From Verrucomicrobiota bacterium (GTDB lineage Bacteria > Verrucomicrobiota > Verrucomicrobiia > Opitutales > Seribacteraceae): a stretch of DNA of 22,617 nucleotides. Made by a program: the position numbers and the translations under genes. Each line of letters opens with the position of its first letter. The first letter of the stretch is position 1. The stretch covers positions 1-22,617 of the forward strand of contig JAURNO010000377.1 in NCBI GenBank assembly GCA_030830145.1, written 5' to 3'. Shown piece by piece: positions 15,159-22,617 of the stretch. The notes beneath the pieces are model-generated. The model was not told the DNA's origin, did no database searches, and saw only the letters and a program-made list of their open reading frames with translations.

Positions 15159-15659
15159 TCACGGTAAGCGAATAATGTTGATACCATTCGTATTATTTCC
15201 CGTTTCGATTTTCTTACCGTTTTTATCGGAGATCATAATAGACTTTGAAGAAGAGCAAGTCATTGTAAGAGGTCCTCGATGCATGATGGGTACTTCATCG
15301 CCCGATTTCAGGCTGATCCATTCTAGTTCGTTTCCCCTTTTGTCCTGAATCAAAACCCAAACGTTTGCGTAGGCATTGATCGTGTAATTGGGTTTGGAAG
15401 CGAGGATGCGTTTGGATGTGACAGGTGATGGTCGGGGTTGATTGCTCCAAAAAGAATTGGGCTTATTCGGATTGTCCAATCTCGGGTTGTTCCCGCCAAA
15501 AGGCGATGGGCGAGGAGCAGTTGCCTCGTCTGGATTGGATGGCGCTTCCTGCCAAGGGGGAGGAGCATCGGGCAAAGTAGTGGGACCTCCGCCTCCACAA
15601 GCTCCAAGAAAAAAACATAAGAAAAGAAGAGGGATGACTCTAAAGCAGTTTTCTATCAT
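15159..15659 (-). CDS. Lipoprotein with a RodZ C-terminal-like beta domain
   Basis: A 166-residue secreted protein. The first 20 residues are a lipoprotein signal (FRVIPLLFLCFF) ending in a textbook lipobox LGAC, Cys 21, followed by four glycines. Residues about 26-80 are Pro/Asn/Ser-rich and probably disordered. The last 75 residues (AYANVWVLIQDKRGNELEWISLKSGDEVPI, then GPLTMTCSS, MISDKNGKKI) follow the strand pattern of the RodZ C-terminal domain (DUF4115 type), though with no helix-turn-helix or membrane helix. The similarity is by eye and moderate. The upstream extension of the frame to 15836 is rejected because ATG 15659 starts the signal peptide. No clear ribosome site. Confidence 0.8.
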   Translation of the reverse strand: MIENCFRVIPLLFLCFFLGACGGGGPTTLPDAPPPWQEAPSNPDEATAPRPSPFGGNNPRLDNPNKPNSFWSNQPRPSPVTSKRILASKPNYTINAYANVWVLIQDKRGNELEWISLKSGDEVPIMHRGPLTMTCSSSKSIMISDKNGKKIETGNNTNGINIIRLP

Positions 15660-15798
15660 GGTAAGGTAAATATTTTGCAGCGGAGACGATACAGTATTCA
15701 ATCTATTGGGTAACGACTCGTAGCTTGGATACAACCATAAATTTGCAGGAGAGGCACCATGACTTGGTTCTCCATGTTTTTTCGAGGAAGTCTTGAGG

Positions 15799-18700
15799 TC
15801 AATTCCCATGCTTTGCTTTGGTTCCAAACCAATCATCGAAGGGAAGGTCCTTGTTCATATCCAACAAAAATTCGTTTTCATTCTCCTTTGTCGGCATCCT
15901 CCCTTTTGAGGTGGAGGTATTATCCAATTGGGATGGATAGGCCAAAAGGTGACCGCTCGAAAGTTTGGCAACAATGTAATCGCCCTTCGGAGAAAAGATA
16001 CAATCAACGATTGGGGAAGCCAACTTTTCCGCGATTGTGGCAACCCAAGAGTCCGTTTCCAGTCGCCACAAGCGAAGTGCTCCATCCACACTGGTTACAA
16101 ACCACTTTCCGTCGGGTGAATAGGCACATCCTGCAGGTGGAGAATCGGAATCATGTTTCAATCCTCTCTCTTTCATGAAGTCGGTTAAGTTAGCGGTGGA
16201 GAATTTGTTGTTTTGGGATAAAGCAAAAAAGTAATCGGGTGTGGTTTCGCGCGATTTGTCCGGCGATCTCACGATAATCGTCCCTCTATGGGGAAAAGCC
16301 CTGATCGAACACATTCCTTCGTCGTTTAAAACTATGATCCGATCGCTGTATTTGGAGAAGGAGAAGTCTCGAACGGAGCTTAGCTTCAAACGAATTAGGT
16401 TATAGGGAATACCGGAAGAAATTTCAGTAAGAATGAGCAAGCCGTTCTCCGAAACGGACACGAGAGATTTTCCGTCGGGATGAAAGTGCGTGGCAACGGG
16501 GATACCCAAATCGTTTTGTAATGACATGACCTTTTTGCCCATGAGGGCGTCGACTACGATGGGAGAGGAACCTTTTCCGTAAGCCAATATCAGCGAACCG
16601 TCCTTCGAGTATTCTAACTTGTCCGTTGAACCGAAGTCATGATCACGGGTAGAAAAGCTCCACGACAAACTGAGGTCTTCTTTTGAATACCGATTGATTT
16701 TTCCGTCTAACCCGGAGCTTGCAAAACTGGATAAGTTCGAATCAAACGCTACTGAGGTAACCGGGAAACGGTGATGTTCGAACGAGCTGAGAACCTTGTT
16801 TTTCTTAAGGTCGAAAAGATGAGTTTTTCCATTTTGGCATCCAATTAGAACGAGGGGGGATGATTCTGCGGAAGCCAAAGCGGTAATGGAGGAGTTAAAC
16901 TCATGGAGGATTTCCAAGGGGCGCCCTGAAAAGTCCGTTGAGGCAAGAGCTCCTTTGCTTGAACCGGTTATAAGCTTGTCACCGAAAGAGTCCGTGATGG
17001 CTTTGGGTGCGGTAACGGAACTAGGACTTCCCATAAGAAAGGTCCCCTTTGGGATGGGTTGTAAGGTAAGAGAAAGATTTTCGATTTTCATCTCTTTATG
17101 ATCGCTTAAGGCGGTAGCGTTTCCTTCGAATCCAAGAACGGGAGCAAGGGCTAAACGGAATCCTCTGTCCGAACGGGATACGGTTGGGGCATTCGCCCCT
17201 CGGTATGCAGACCTGCATCTGGAGTAGGGCACTTCGAAGTTCCCTCCACGAAGGGCACGCCACTCGCCGTCCTTTGAAAAGGGGTCGGTCTGACCGGTTT
17301 TGCGGTCACTCATAAAGCTTGTTTTGTTGCGGGTTACGGCATCAAGGCACCATTCCCAAACGTTTCCATGCATGTCGTGTAATCCGAATGCATTTGGTTT
17401 CTTTTGACCAACCGGCTTGGGCTCTCCACCCGAATTACCGGCAAACCATCCGAATTGATCGAGATGTTTCTCATAAATTTCTTGTTCGGTTGCGAGTTGA
17501 CCGGGAGCACTGGCGCAAAAAGGTCCGCCGGAACCAGCTCGACAGGAATATTCCCATTCCGCTTCGGTGGGGAGTCTCCATTCGTAGCCGGGTGGTGTTT
17601 TTTCAGTTTCGTTGAGTTTTTTGCAAAAGGCCTGCGCGTCATTCCAGGATACTTCGACTGGGAGGTCGGGTTTTTTTCGGGAGCTGGGATTTTTACCCAT
17701 GATGAGCTCGAATTGAGCTTGGGTGATTTCGGTTTTGCCGAGCCAAAAGGGTCGGGAAATCGTAACGACCTTCTGTTCCTCGTTTGAAAACCTGCCGATT
17801 TCAACGGAAAATGATTTTCCATTCACAAATTTGCCACTGGCTAGCTTGGCATGACCATTCCATAATCCGTAAGTTCCATCTTTCCCCGCGGTAAGAATCG
17901 TTTCCGAATCACCGGCGAAGGTCGCGCTTGTCAGTCCTTTTTCCGGATGCGGAGCGAAACTGAGTACTTCCGTGGACTGCATGCTTTTGGCCAAGAGCAT
18001 GAGACGACCCCAATACCAACCTCTGAAGGCGGGGTTGGTTTGATTGAGAATCGAGGTCGTCGAGGTGGGTTGACGCTCGTCCAAGGCCTTTTTAGCCTGA
18101 GCTAATTGGGCTAGGTAATTCCTTATTTTTTTTAGGTTTTGATTACAATTCATTCTTTTCACATAGCCGAGCGGGATGGTGAATGGACCGAAAGACGGAT
18201 GAAGACCGATAATTTCGTCTTCCGTTATGGATTGGAGCTCGAAGCTTAACCGACCGAGTGAACCGTTGAGGAAAACTTGTTCCGAGAGCTCGCTGTCTTC
18301 TTGGTCCGGATTATCCCGATTGAAATCCAAGCTTCTCATCCGGTCGATGGGTACTTGAAAAGAACCTCTTTTGGTCTTCAGTGTGAACTTCTCTCCGGAA
18401 CCGCTAGTCGACGAGGCTTCCGTTGAATCCCCATTGGTGAAGACCGCAAACTGTCCGTTTGAATCTTTTTTTCTCTGTTTGGCCGACAGAGGAAAGAACT
18501 TACCGTCCCAACCTGCCAAGGTCAGTCCCTTGAGTTTCATGTACGAATTACCGCCTTGGTTGATGAACAGGATACCGTTCCCCTCGGGAAAAAAATCTTC
18601 GCTTGCGTCTTTCCACCTGGCGACTTCCCTGTCGTTTACCCGAACGATGAACTCTTTTTTTTCGCGGTGAGCAAAAATTGAAAAACGGGCCTTTTTGCTA

Positions 18701-19515
18701 CTGGTTATTTCATCGATCATTGCGGAACCAAGGGTTTCCCTCGATATTCTCCCTTTTATTCTCTTGTTTGCTTGTAAGTTGAGCCGATTATTCGAAAAGG
18801 ATAGGTGATACCCCGTATTCCCGTAACTGGCTCCATCCGAATCGGAGAAAAAACGTATGGCCAGGTAGAATGAACGTTCCCATTGCGCTTCGAATTCGAC
18901 CTCTATGGCGTCCTTTGGGGGCAAGGTCGTTCCCGTGCTTCCGGAATAAACGGAAACTAGATCGCCCTCTTCTCCAGTCCATGATTTTCGATTACTGCTT
19001 TTCCAACTGTTCAGCCCCTCCGATGAATCGTAGAGGATCTCATGAGTTTCGGGTAAGAATTCCATCTTGAGGAGGGTTTTGACGGGAACCGAAACTTCCT
19101 TGGCAAAACCAGTTCGTACATTCAGATTGCTTTTGTCCAATGACTTGAAGTCACACCGCAGGGTGTCCCCGTTCTTCATATGCAATCGAAGTCGGTGTTT
19201 CCCCGCATGTTTGATGGTTTCTTTGGAAAAACGGTCCAAAATAACCGATTCGATTGCTTGGAACTTGAAACAAATTGGTTCGTAGGAAGATTCGTGCCGC
19301 CAAAAAAGATTGTTTTTCCGATCGAGTTCAAGAAGGGTTCCCTTCAGGTCGGAACCGTCGAAAAAACGAATTCTTTCCGTACCGATCAAAAGCTTCGGGT
19401 TTGTTTTCGTTTCCTTCGGTTTGTCTTTTGCGTTCGTTTGAAGAACACCAATGGGTTCGCTTCCAGCTAATATGGCAGCAAACAGTAAGAAGAGAATGGT
19501 CGAGAAGGTTTTCAT
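15799..19515 (-). CDS. Exported mosaic protein: beta modules, WD40 propeller and an inserted, circularly permuted SUMF1 domain
   Basis: A 1238-residue exported protein: signal peptide (MKTFSTILFLLFAAILAG), a beta module (FDGSDLKGTLLELD), a jelly-roll-like region around 180-345, a second beta module (GSLGRLSFELQSI), a short helix, then WD40 repeats. Residues 571-833 are a SUMF1 domain (FWLGKTEITQAQFE, RLPTEAEWEYSCRAG, MHGNVWEWC, RGGNF, DRGFRLAL) placed within the propeller. WD40 repeats resume at 834 and run to near the C-terminus. Its usual first strand (IPKGTFLMGSPSS) lies after the rest of the domain, that is, permuted. Of the two formylglycine-generating cysteines, only the CRSAYR one remains; the other position is Val, so sulfatase activation is unlikely. 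Start ATG 19515 overlaps the previous stop (ATGA). Likely an extracytoplasmic binding protein. Confidence 0.88.
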   Translation of the reverse strand: MKTFSTILFLLFAAILAGSEPIGVLQTNAKDKPKETKTNPKLLIGTERIRFFDGSDLKGTLLELDRKNNLFWRHESSYEPICFKFQAIESVILDRFSKETIKHAGKHRLRLHMKNGDTLRCDFKSLDKSNLNVRTGFAKEVSVPVKTLLKMEFLPETHEILYDSSEGLNSWKSSNRKSWTGEEGDLVSVYSGSTGTTLPPKDAIEVEFEAQWERSFYLAIRFFSDSDGASYGNTGYHLSFSNNRLNLQANKRIKGRISRETLGSAMIDEITSSKKARFSIFAHREKKEFIVRVNDREVARWKDASEDFFPEGNGILFINQGGNSYMKLKGLTLAGWDGKFFPLSAKQRKKDSNGQFAVFTNGDSTEASSTSGSGEKFTLKTKRGSFQVPIDRMRSLDFNRDNPDQEDSELSEQVFLNGSLGRLSFELQSITEDEIIGLHPSFGPFTIPLGYVKRMNCNQNLKKIRNYLAQLAQAKKALDERQPTSTTSILNQTNPAFRGWYWGRLMLLAKSMQSTEVLSFAPHPEKGLTSATFAGDSETILTAGKDGTYGLWNGHAKLASGKFVNGKSFSVEIGRFSNEEQKVVTISRPFWLGKTEITQAQFELIMGKNPSSRKKPDLPVEVSWNDAQAFCKKLNETEKTPPGYEWRLPTEAEWEYSCRAGSGGPFCASAPGQLATEQEIYEKHLDQFGWFAGNSGGEPKPVGQKKPNAFGLHDMHGNVWEWCLDAVTRNKTSFMSDRKTGQTDPFSKDGEWRALRGGNFEVPYSRCRSAYRGANAPTVSRSDRGFRLALAPVLGFEGNATALSDHKEMKIENLSLTLQPIPKGTFLMGSPSSVTAPKAITDSFGDKLITGSSKGALASTDFSGRPLEILHEFNSSITALASAESSPLVLIGCQNGKTHLFDLKKNKVLSSFEHHRFPVTSVAFDSNLSSFASSGLDGKINRYSKEDLSLSWSFSTRDHDFGSTDKLEYSKDGSLILAYGKGSSPIVVDALMGKKVMSLQNDLGIPVATHFHPDGKSLVSVSENGLLILTEISSGIPYNLIRLKLSSVRDFSFSKYSDRIIVLNDEGMCSIRAFPHRGTIIVRSPDKSRETTPDYFFALSQNNKFSTANLTDFMKERGLKHDSDSPPAGCAYSPDGKWFVTSVDGALRLWRLETDSWVATIAEKLASPIVDCIFSPKGDYIVAKLSSGHLLAYPSQLDNTSTSKGRMPTKENENEFLLDMNKDLPFDDWFGTKAKHGN
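17014..17020 (-). repeat. 7-bp direct repeat at the downstream edge of the SUMF1 segment
   Basis: TTCCGTT on the minus strand (codons for Ser 833 and Val 834, preceded by the last base of the codon before). It is identical, in the same reading frame, to 17803-17809. It marks the point where the permuted SUMF1 segment ends and the WD40 pattern resumes. Confidence 0.5.
17803..17809 (-). repeat. 7-bp direct repeat at the upstream edge of the SUMF1 segment
   Basis: TTCCGTT on the minus strand (codons for Ser 570 and Val 571). It is the partner of 17014-17020, exactly 789 bp (263 codons) away. The preceding protein sequence is a WD40 blade; the following one is the inside of a SUMF1 domain (EIGRFSNEEQ). 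Confidence 0.5.
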
Positions 19516-20504
19516 CGTTCGTAAATCGGAAGGTAGCGATAATTCAAGGCAAGCGACAGGAGGGCGGCGGAGGTAGCAAAGGTTTTTCCGTAATTTCCAT
19601 TCCATGCCCCGTTTTCAGTTTGGGTGGATTGAAGTTGTTTGAAGTTTTGAGAATTCCACGAGTTCCACAGTGAAGGACTGGCCCGGAAGATTGCTTGAGA
19701 GGTATAGTACAAACTGTAGAATTTATGTCCTTGATCACCGAACTTGGCCGACTTTTTGAGGTATTCGATGGAATTTTCGTAGGCGTCCGATTCGGTGTCT
19801 TTGGCCAGGGATAGGATAAGCGAACCGATTGCGGTGCGTGGCAAATTGGCCCCACTTGAGGTCGTGTAGCCAAATCCGCCACTCGAATCCTGACAGGAAA
19901 GAATATAAGCCTTTCCGCGTTCAATCGCTTCTTCGGGCACCTTGATCCCTGCGTTACGCGCTGCAAAAAGGGCAACCATTTGGGCTCCTGAAACGGTGGT
20001 GTCCGCATCTTGACTTTCGGGGCCGTATCTCCAACCGCCCTTGGGGTTTTGCTTTTGCGAAGAAACGATAAGTTTGGTTGCTTTTTCCAAAGCCGGCCCA
20101 AGCCTCAGGTCGTTTGTCAGACCGTAGGCTTCCGCAAGAGCAAGAGTAGAGAAACCGTGGTTGTACATAGAACTGCCTATGTATCCGGTTTTGTTGTTCT
20201 GAGCTTTGAGCAAGTAGTCCAACGCCTTTTTGTAATGGCTTCGATAGGGCCCGAATTCGGGGTCGTCACCACGGGCGAGAAAAGCGAGAATACACATTCC
20301 CACAACTCCAGGCTCGGATCCATAAGAACTATCCGACCAGCAACCTCGTTCATCTTGGCTACCTGCCAAAAAGCCGAGTCCTTTTCGGTAAGTGTCGTCA
20401 ATCTCTCGAACCAAAAGATCGCTCGATTGCTCGAAGATGTCCTGCCCCGAAGTTTGCGAAACAAGGAGAGCCAGACAGATAAAGAGGCAAGGAAGTCGGT
20501 CCAT
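19512..20504 (-). CDS. Exported prenyltransferase/squalene-oxidase-repeat protein
   Basis: A 330-residue protein with a signal peptide (MDRLPCLFICLALLVSQTSG) and an alpha/alpha-toroid built of terpene-cyclase-like repeats. Each has a hydrophobic helix followed by a Gly/Trp/Tyr loop: GLGFLAGSQDERGCWSD, ALDYLLKAQNNKTGYIG, LIVSSQKQNPKGGWRYG, YILSCQDSSGGFGYTT and LQSTQTENGAWNGNYG. The DxDD or DDxD acidic catalytic motifs of true cyclases are not evident (only DADTT near the middle), so I read it as a carbohydrate- or protein-binding barrel rather than an enzyme. Its ATG follows the DUF4175-like gene's stop by one base, and its stop overlaps the next gene's start by four, giving a tightly coupled trio. 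Confidence 0.9.
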   Translation of the reverse strand: MDRLPCLFICLALLVSQTSGQDIFEQSSDLLVREIDDTYRKGLGFLAGSQDERGCWSDSSYGSEPGVVGMCILAFLARGDDPEFGPYRSHYKKALDYLLKAQNNKTGYIGSSMYNHGFSTLALAEAYGLTNDLRLGPALEKATKLIVSSQKQNPKGGWRYGPESQDADTTVSGAQMVALFAARNAGIKVPEEAIERGKAYILSCQDSSGGFGYTTSSGANLPRTAIGSLILSLAKDTESDAYENSIEYLKKSAKFGDQGHKFYSLYYTSQAIFRASPSLWNSWNSQNFKQLQSTQTENGAWNGNYGKTFATSAALLSLALNYRYLPIYER

Positions 20505-20505
20505 G

Positions 20506-22617
20506 TTATTCTTCTATATTGCGGAAATAGTTTTCCATGATTTTTTTGAATTCAGGGGGAGGTGGTTGGGAAACCCCTCCTGATTTCCCTGATTTTCTCG
20601 AACCGGTGGAGAGGTTCCCGGCTTCCCCTCCGATTGTATCAGGAATTTGGTCGGTGTTGCCACCTTGGCTTGATCCACCTCCTGAATTCCCAGGGGTCAT
20701 GCCTGCCGCCTTCCCTTGTCCGGATTGGGACAATTGTTGCATGAGGAATTGCATCCCGGTCATGCTTTGTCCCTGTCCACTTGATTGCCCGGAGGAGGAA
20801 GACTCGAGGAGTACGTTGATCAGATCGGTTACTATATCCTTGGCCTCCGCTTGAGATCCTTGAGTCGTGTCTCCGGCATCTCCTTTCTCCAGTCCGGCTG
20901 CCGATTCATACATGGCGGTGTGTGCATCGTCAAAAAGAGGGTTGAGTCCTTCTTCGGCCATTTCGATTTGAACGTCCGTAAGGTCGAGCATAAGCTCGTT
21001 CTGTTGATCAGTGAGCGTGTCTGTCCAATTCTCTCTTTTGGCTAAAAAATTTCCACTGTCCACGATTTTTGTTTTGTCGATTATATCTCCCTGATTGTCA
21101 CGAATTTTGAGGAGGGCAAGAATTTGCTCGGTGACGTCTTTTCCCTCTCCTTGCCCTTGTCCCTGACCTCCCCCTTCCTGAGAGTTTTGTTCCTCCAGGA
21201 TATCTGCCCAATTCTTGAATTTCAACTCCCATGCCTCGAGTTCGTCAAGGGCTTCGAAGGCAATGTTGCGGTCGATTTTCTGGGAGACGGCCAGTAATCC
21301 GCTTTCGGTTTTTTCCTGCTCCATCATTTCACTGACCTCACCATAGGCTGGTTTGCCCGTTCTCTCGTGAAACCTGCTTATTTCTTTTTGAATTTCGGCT
21401 GCTTCTACGTGAGCTTCAAATTGAACGGCTTCCATTTTTTCTTTGTTTTCTGATAACTCGGGAGTCAGTTTTTCCACGCTTTCCCCAATGGATTTGGGGA
21501 GAATTGCGAGCATTCCGCCGACCAAGCTTTTTTCTGTTTTTTCAACTTTTCTCAATCGTTGGGCCAAATTGCGGGCTTCCAGTCGATCGAGTTGCTCGGA
21601 GCTATCCGATAGAATCTCTTGAAGTTCGCTGAGGGCTTGCCTTTCCAGTTCTTCGGCTTGGGCAAGTGATTGGGATGCCGCGGAGGGAGGAGAAGCTTGA
21701 GCCTGTTGTATCTTGGAGCTTGCAGGAATCATCTTGCTGGAAGCGACGTTTTTCATTTTCTCAAGCGTCTCTCCAAAATCTTTGATGGCTTCCTGATCAA
21801 AAGTCGGGTTTCGGGCGGCTTCCTCGAGTATGTCCATTCCTTCTTCGGCATTGGCCTTGAGGTTGCGAGCATTGGTTCTTTGCATGTCAGCTAACTTGGA
21901 AAGCTTTCTTTCCGTTTTGGCATCGATTGATTCATCGCTTGCCTCGACTTCTTCTTCCAGGGCAATCGTTTCCATAAGAAGGCTTTCTTGTTCCCTGGCG
22001 ATTTCAGAAGTTCGGGCCATGATTGCTTCCATTTTGCCTCGAATGATTTCGGCATGTTTTTCCGGCCCCACGACAAAGAAGCGGACGGTTCTCGAGATAG
22101 TGGGTTCGCGTTGCGGAAGCCTGTCTACGGCATGAGCGGTAAACTCGACGACATCTCCGTCGCGTAATTTGAAAAGGCTGGGGTCGAAGGGGAATGGGAA
22201 TCCGAATTGGGTGACATTGTTTTCGGATTCGATTTGTTCATAGATCGTACTGTCGATGAGTAGATCCTTCCCGCGGGTCGCCTTTATTTTCAACTTGGTT
22301 CGGGCAAGCCCTAAATCATCTTTTGCTACGATTTGGAGCGAGATTGTTTCGAGAAGCAGAATGGAGGATTCAGGCGCAATTTCTCTGAAGTCGACGAGGG
22401 GAGGGGAGTCATCCAAGGCAGACAATCGGACGCGGTACTCGGTTTTGGATTCAAGCCCGTACAAGTCGGTAAAAAAGAGACTGATTTCTTCCTCCTCCCC
22501 CACGTTCTTAAGCGGGACCGTAAAGTTTTTTCCGTTGAATTCGGGATCAAGAGACCGGTTTGGGGTGGAGGCGGTGATTATCGAAATTGCCCGATCAGCC
22601 TTACCATGAAGCACGAC
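20506..22617 (-). CDS. DUF4175-like coiled-coil protein (N-terminus outside the window)
   Basis: The frame is open to the right edge; 704 residues are visible. The first 200 or so form beta-sandwich units (YRVRLSALDDSPPLVDFREI, then LQIVAKDDLGLARTKLKI), the pattern of DUF4175-type proteins in Planctomycetes and Verrucomicrobia. Then come long acidic helices, probably coiled coil (EAIMARTSEIAREQESLLMETIALEEEVE and onward). Low-complexity Gly/Gln/Ser stretches follow (GGGQGQGQGEGKD; SSSSGQSSGQGQS). The C-terminus has PPPPEFKKIMENYFRNIEE. No visible part is a membrane helix; the family usually has those at the missing N-terminus. It is the first visible gene of the minus-strand trio. In related bacteria such genes often sit with MoxR ATPase, DUF58 and BatA genes, which would lie beyond the right edge. 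Confidence 0.82.
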   Translation of the reverse strand, partial: VVLHGKADRAISIITASTPNRSLDPEFNGKNFTVPLKNVGEEEEISLFFTDLYGLESKTEYRVRLSALDDSPPLVDFREIAPESSILLLETISLQIVAKDDLGLARTKLKIKATRGKDLLIDSTIYEQIESENNVTQFGFPFPFDPSLFKLRDGDVVEFTAHAVDRLPQREPTISRTVRFFVVGPEKHAEIIRGKMEAIMARTSEIAREQESLLMETIALEEEVEASDESIDAKTERKLSKLADMQRTNARNLKANAEEGMDILEEAARNPTFDQEAIKDFGETLEKMKNVASSKMIPASSKIQQAQASPPSAASQSLAQAEELERQALSELQEILSDSSEQLDRLEARNLAQRLRKVEKTEKSLVGGMLAILPKSIGESVEKLTPELSENKEKMEAVQFEAHVEAAEIQKEISRFHERTGKPAYGEVSEMMEQEKTESGLLAVSQKIDRNIAFEALDELEAWELKFKNWADILEEQNSQEGGGQGQGQGEGKDVTEQILALLKIRDNQGDIIDKTKIVDSGNFLAKRENWTDTLTDQQNELMLDLTDVQIEMAEEGLNPLFDDAHTAMYESAAGLEKGDAGDTTQGSQAEAKDIVTDLINVLLESSSSGQSSGQGQSMTGMQFLMQQLSQSGQGKAAGMTPGNSGGGSSQGGNTDQIPDTIGGEAGNLSTGSRKSGKSGGVSQPPPPEFKKIMENYFRNIEE

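Noticed and set aside
19516..19605. N-terminal extension of the SUMF1/WD40 gene upstream of 19515
   Set aside because: It lies inside the previous gene in another frame, and the signal peptide begins exactly at ATG 19515, which overlaps the previous stop.
20506..21200. Gly/Gln/Ser-rich stretches as DNA repeats
   Set aside because: They are short, imperfect protein low-complexity segments; no regular DNA repeat unit is visible.

Overview
The window looks like a stretch of bacterial chromosome, most likely from the Verrucomicrobiota, possibly an Opitutales/Puniceicoccaceae-type organism. This rests on protein character, not on a marker gene. The clues are a stand-alone 4-mercaptohistidine N1-methyltransferase of the OvoA C-terminal type, a YbbC/NamZ (DUF1343) protein, a DUF4175-like coiled-coil protein followed by a squalene-oxidase-repeat protein and a SUMF1/WD40 protein, many small glycine-rich lipoproteins, and weak use of Shine-Dalgarno sites. 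I see no insertion sequence, phage gene or CRISPR array.

Layout. (1) 1-575: the tail of an unidentified plus-strand gene, a 38-residue lipoprotein gene on the minus strand with a strong terminator, and a divergent control region. (2) 576-9383: eight plus-strand genes with gaps of at most about 70 bp, several touching or overlapping. They encode xylulokinase, a putative ovothiol methyltransferase, a small conserved protein, RodA, RNase G/E, glycerate kinase, a DUF2062 membrane protein and a NamZ-like exo-N-acetylmuramidase. This mixes cell-wall elongation and recycling (rodA, namZ), RNA processing (rng) and small-molecule kinases. (3) 9386-12324: an ACT-domain protein (minus), a secreted Sel1-repeat protein with a proline-rich spacer (plus) and an AraC-family regulator (minus). 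(4) 12512-13991: a putidaredoxin-type [2Fe-2S] ferredoxin and a cytochrome P450, 22 bp apart and divergent from the AraC gene. (5) 13992-15659: tRNA-Ser(GCT) with its terminator, a small orphan ORF, and two lipoprotein genes facing each other across a bidirectional terminator. (6) 15799-22617 (minus): three tightly coupled genes for exported proteins, namely a DUF4175-like protein cut by the window end, a prenyltransferase/squalene-oxidase-repeat protein, and a 1238-residue mosaic protein.

The most unusual item is in that last gene. A SUMF1 (formylglycine-generating-enzyme-like) domain sits inside a WD40 beta-propeller in circularly permuted order: its normal N-terminal strand ending in GTFLMGSP lies after the domain instead of before it. 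The permuted segment is exactly 789 bp (263 codons) and is bounded by 7-bp direct repeats. Removing it in thought restores both a regular 42-43-residue WD40 spacing and, when its ends are joined, a normal SUMF1 start. This suggests an intragenic domain insertion from a circular or tandem intermediate.
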